This document shows, one piece after another, positions 5,660 to 8,492 of a DNA stretch of 8,492 nucleotides (its first letter is position 1; every line of letters starts with the position of its first letter). A program made the position numbers and the translations under genes. The stretch comes from DATDAH01 sp036525535. Lineage in GTDB: Bacteria; Actinomycetota; Acidimicrobiia; Acidimicrobiales; DATDAH01. The DNA is taken from positions 1 to 8,492 of the forward strand of contig DATDAH010000183.1 in the NCBI GenBank assembly GCA_036525535.1. Direction: 5' to 3'. The notes under the pieces were generated by a model, which was not told where the DNA came from, did not search any database, and worked only from the letters and a program-made list of their open reading frames with translations.

Positions 5660-6799
5660 TCAGCCCCGGGGGAGGCCGAGGAGGCGTTCGGCGAGGATGG
5701 TCTTCTGGACCTCGCTGGTGCCGCCGGCGATGGAGGCGGCCTGGGACCAGAGCCACTGGTGGGGCCAGGGGCCCTCGTCGATCGGGGCGGCCTCGCCCAC
5801 CACCCGCAGCGCGACCCAGGAAAGGTGCTGGGTCATGTCGGTCCAGGCCAGCTTCACGAGGCTGGACTCGGGGCCGGGTGGAATGCCCTGGCCGAGCCGG
5901 GAGAGGGTCTGCCAGTTGTGCAGCCGCAGCAGCCGGAGCAGGACGAAGGCCTGAGCCAGGCCGTCCGCCACCTCGATGTCGTCCAGGTGACCATTGCGCA
6001 GGGCCAGGTCGTAGAGCTCGGCCAGGTACGTCTCGTGGACGACCTGCTCCTTGAACGGGAACGACGTCCCCCGCTCGTGGGCCAGCGTCGTGTTGGCCAC
6101 GGCCCAGCCCTGGTGCAGGCCGCCGACCAGGTGGTCCTGGGGGACGAAGACCTCCTCCAGGAAGACCTCGTTGAACTCGGCCTCCCCCGTGATCTGCACG
6201 AGCGGGCGGATCTCGATGCCGTCGGCCTCCATGTCCACCACGAGATAGGAGATCCCGCGATGGCGGGGCGCGTCGGGATCGGTGCGGACCAGCGCGATCC
6301 CCCACCGGGCGAAGCCGGCGTACGAGGTCCAGACCTTCTGGCCACTGACCAGCCAACCCCCGTCGGTGGGCACGCCCCGGGTGGTCAGCGACGCCAGGTC
6401 GGACCCGGCGTCGGGCTCGCTGAAGAGCTGGCACCACAGCTCGCTGGCGTCGAGGATCGACGGCAGCCAGCGGGCCTTCTGCTCGTCGGTGCCGTGGGCC
6501 AGCAGGGTCGGGCCGGCCAGGTTGATGCCGACCCGATTGACCGGCTGGGGGGCGCGGGCCCGGGCGTACTCCATGTTGAACAGGGCGACCTCGACCGGCG
6601 TGGCGTCCCGGCCTCCGTACGCCGACGGCCACTGGATCCCGACCCAGCGGTCGGCGGCCAGGCGGGCCTGCCAGGCCCGCCCCCAGGCGATCTCCTCCGC
6701 GGCGTCGGCGAACGCCGGCGGCGGCTCGAGCTCGGCGGTCAACCAGGCCCGGACCTCGGCGGCGAAGGCCTGCTCGGCGGCGCTGAAGGCAAGGTCCAT
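5660..6799 (-). CDS. Acyl-CoA dehydrogenase, FadE26/ChsE4-like
   Basis: A 379-residue flavoenzyme predicted to introduce the alpha,beta double bond into an acyl-CoA. Domain order: N-terminal helical domain (about 1-120, with GIQWPSAYGG 54-63 and AHGTDEQKARWLP 101-113), beta domain with the FAD/substrate segment FSEPDAGSDLASL (126-138) and SGQKVWTSYA (152-161), and C-terminal helical domain. In medium-chain enzymes the catalytic Glu lies in the YEGT motif near the C-terminus; here that site reads IAGGTSEVQ (357-365), with Gly in its place. A Glu is found instead at 242 in LAHERG, the position used by isovaleryl-type enzymes and, as I recall, by M. tuberculosis ChsE4. I chose the ATG at 6799 because it gives the family N-terminus MDLAFSAAEQAF and lies 5 bases after the synthetase stop; a longer reading to 7036 overlaps that gene and is not family-like. 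ChsE-type enzymes work as heteromers, and no partner subunit is visible here. Confidence 0.9.
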   Translation of the reverse strand: MDLAFSAAEQAFAAEVRAWLTAELEPPPAFADAAEEIAWGRAWQARLAADRWVGIQWPSAYGGRDATPVEVALFNMEYARARAPQPVNRVGINLAGPTLLAHGTDEQKARWLPSILDASELWCQLFSEPDAGSDLASLTTRGVPTDGGWLVSGQKVWTSYAGFARWGIALVRTDPDAPRHRGISYLVVDMEADGIEIRPLVQITGEAEFNEVFLEEVFVPQDHLVGGLHQGWAVANTTLAHERGTSFPFKEQVVHETYLAELYDLALRNGHLDDIEVADGLAQAFVLLRLLRLHNWQTLSRLGQGIPPGPESSLVKLAWTDMTQHLSWVALRVVGEAAPIDEGPWPHQWLWSQAASIAGGTSEVQKTILAERLLGLPRG

Positions 6800-6804
6800 C
6801 GGGG

Positions 6805-8478
6805 CTACAGGTCCCAGAAGCGCTGGCGCCCGGCGGCCGTCAGGTCGGCCAGGAACTGCGCCTCGTCGTCGGCAGTGAACGGCCGGTAGGCCACCTCGCC
6901 GCGGTCCCGGTGCCAGACGGGGTCGCTGCCGACCCGGTCGGACCGGAACTTCTGCAGGGCGAGGTCCCGTTTGAGGACCTTGTTGGTCCCCGTGGTCGGC
7001 ACCTCCCGGGCGACCCGCACGTACCGGGGCCGCCACTTGGGACCGAGGTCGCCCTGAGCGTCGATCCAGCTCCCCAGGTCGGCCGGGTCGAGCGACACCC
7101 CCTCCCGCACCACGACCGTGGCCATCACCTGGTCACCGGCCGCCACGTCGGGCACCCCGTAGACGGCGGCCACGATGACGTCGGGGTGTCGGACCAAGGC
7201 GTCCTCGACCGGCCCGGCCGGGAAGTTCTCCCCGTCGACGCGGATCCAGTCCGCCGTCCGCCCGGCGAAGTAGAGGAACCGGTCGTCGTCGAGGTAGCCG
7301 AGGTCGCCGCTCCAGTACCAGCCGTTGCGGGTGGTCTTCTCGTTCGCCTCGTCGTTGTTGTAATAGCCCTCGAAGGGGCCGCTGCCGGCGGTGTTGACGA
7401 TCTCGCCCACGCAGTCCTCAGGGTTGAGCAGGCGACCGTCGGCGTCGAGGCGGGCCACCGGCTTCTCGACCCCGTCCTCGTCGACGACTTGCACCGCCCG
7501 ACTGGCGCGACCGAGCGCGCCGGCCGGCATGTTCTCCTCGCGGTTGACGGCGATGCCGCCCTCGGTGGCGCCGAAGGCGTCGATCACCCGGACGCCGAAG
7601 CGCCGGGAGAAGCGTTCGACCACGTCCGGGGCCCCCTCGTTGCCGAACGCCACCCGCAGCGGGTTGTCGGCGTCGTCGGGCTGTTCCGGCGACGCCACCA
7701 GGTAGCTGAGGGGCTTGCCCGTGTAGTTGAACCAGGTGGCTCCGTAGCGGCGGATGTCGGGCAGCCACTGGCTGACGCTGAAGCGCCGGGCCAGGCCGAC
7801 CGAGGCCCCAGCCACGATCGACGGAGCCCATCCCACCATCACCGCGTTGGAGTGGAACAGGGGCATGCAGACGTACCCGACGTCGTCGGGCCCGATGTCC
7901 ATCAGCATCCGCATGCGGTTGCCGGTCACGAGGAGGCGGCGCTGGGTGCAGATGACCGCCTTGGGCGCTGACGACGTCCCCGAGGTGAAGATGAGCGCCC
8001 AGAGCGTGTCAAGGTCAGGCTCGTGGCCGAGGTCGGCGGCGTCGGCGGGCAGGGCCGCTTCGAGCTCGGGGCCGGCGAGGAGCACGCTCTCGGCGGGCAG
8101 GCCGAGGTCGGACCGGATCGGGTCGAGGTCGGCCCCGTGGGCCGGCTCGGTGATGACGAGACCCACGTCGGCGTGGTGCAGGTCCCGCAACAGGTGCTCG
8201 CCCTGGCGGGTGTGGTTCAGGCCGACGACGGTCGCCCCGATCAGGGCCGCTCCGGCGAAGGTGAAGAGGTACTCGGGGATGTTGTCGGCCAGCACGCCGA
8301 CGTGGGGAGGCCGGCCGGCCGGCAGTCGGTCCTGGAACAGGGTGGCATAGCGGCAGGCCTCGGCGTACACCTCGCCGTGGGTCCAGATCCGATCCGGGGT
8401 CCGCAGCGCCGGGCGGGCGGCGATCTCGGCGTCCGTCCCGTTGCTCCGCAGCAGAGCCGCGGCCGACGCCGCGACCAC
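6805..8478 (-). CDS. Acyl-CoA synthetase (AMP-forming), FadD17-like
   Basis: A 557-residue adenylate-forming ligase that would activate a carboxylic acid with ATP and then load CoA. Motifs in order: nucleotide loop IFTSGTSSAPKAV (163-175), PLFHSNAV (206-213), GATEGG (303-308), WYWSGDLG (387-394), hinge region GRTADWIRVDGENF (406-419), and near the C-terminus TTGTNKVLKRDL with the expected catalytic Lys500. From memory it resembles M. tuberculosis FadD17 through much of its length (PPHVGVL, MPLFHSNAVxVGW, RRYGATxxNYxGKPLSY, PDDADNPLR, VNTAGxGxFEGYYN); FadD17 acts in cholesterol side-chain catabolism. The start is the GTG at 8478, with GGGGGA 7 bases upstream. The frame stays open to the window edge, so a start just outside cannot be excluded. 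The acyl-CoA dehydrogenase gene follows 5 bases downstream, indicating one operon and consecutive reactions. Confidence 0.9.
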   Translation of the reverse strand: MVAASAAALLRSNGTDAEIAARPALRTPDRIWTHGEVYAEACRYATLFQDRLPAGRPPHVGVLADNIPEYLFTFAGAALIGATVVGLNHTRQGEHLLRDLHHADVGLVITEPAHGADLDPIRSDLGLPAESVLLAGPELEAALPADAADLGHEPDLDTLWALIFTSGTSSAPKAVICTQRRLLVTGNRMRMLMDIGPDDVGYVCMPLFHSNAVMVGWAPSIVAGASVGLARRFSVSQWLPDIRRYGATWFNYTGKPLSYLVASPEQPDDADNPLRVAFGNEGAPDVVERFSRRFGVRVIDAFGATEGGIAVNREENMPAGALGRASRAVQVVDEDGVEKPVARLDADGRLLNPEDCVGEIVNTAGSGPFEGYYNNDEANEKTTRNGWYWSGDLGYLDDDRFLYFAGRTADWIRVDGENFPAGPVEDALVRHPDVIVAAVYGVPDVAAGDQVMATVVVREGVSLDPADLGSWIDAQGDLGPKWRPRYVRVAREVPTTGTNKVLKRDLALQKFRSDRVGSDPVWHRDRGEVAYRPFTADDEAQFLADLTAAGRQRFWDL

Positions 8479-8492
8479 CGGGGCATCCCCCG

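Noticed and set aside
6909..6918. GGTGCCAGA resembling one arm of the 3680-3737 inverted repeat
   Set aside because: It is a short match inside the synthetase coding region with no second arm, and is best explained by codon choice.

Overview
This is an 8.5 kb stretch of very GC-rich DNA (strong G/C preference at third codon positions, GTG starts, GTGA stop/start overlaps). It looks like a chromosomal piece of a high-GC actinobacterium. An Acidimicrobiia-type organism is my guess, based on the Thr/Asp/Glu-rich lipoprotein style and the mycobacterium-like fadD/fadE pair; no taxonomic marker gene is present. I see no rRNA, tRNA, CRISPR array, insertion sequence or phage gene.

Region 1 (1-3675, + strand) is the distal part of an oligopeptide/dipeptide-type ABC importer operon. 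It holds the C-terminal end of the first permease (DppB type), then a single polypeptide that fuses the second permease (DppC type) to the first ATPase (DppD type), then the second ATPase (DppF type). Both junctions are 4-base GTGA overlaps. Only 4 bases after the last ATPase stop, with its ribosome binding site inside the ATPase gene, comes a 191-residue lipoprotein whose C-terminal ~115 residues resemble the neocarzinostatin/macromycin apoprotein fold. The substrate-binding protein is not in the window and is probably upstream.

Region 2 (3676-5659, + strand) starts with a perfect 15-base inverted repeat, a likely terminator. It is followed by a second, unrelated putative lipoprotein that may be translated from a leaderless mRNA, a ~250-base gap with two small GC-rich hairpins, and an alpha/beta hydrolase with an N-terminal membrane anchor and an intact Ser-Asp-His triad. 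Three successive products are therefore predicted to be anchored at the outer face of the membrane.

Region 3 (5660-8478, - strand) converges on region 2 across a strong hairpin. It is a two-gene operon of an AMP-forming acyl-CoA synthetase that resembles mycobacterial FadD17 and, 5 bases downstream, an acyl-CoA dehydrogenase that resembles FadE26/ChsE4. The two would catalyse successive steps: activation of a carboxylic acid to its CoA thioester, then alpha,beta-desaturation. By analogy with Mycobacterium tuberculosis, steroid side-chain breakdown is the leading hypothesis.

The most notable points are the neocarzinostatin-fold lipoprotein built into a peptide-importer operon, the permease-ATPase fusion, conserved four-cysteine motifs in both ATPases, and the FadE26-like placement of the catalytic glutamate. 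I see no clearly new multi-gene system; the importer plus neocarzinostatin-fold lipoprotein is the nearest candidate.
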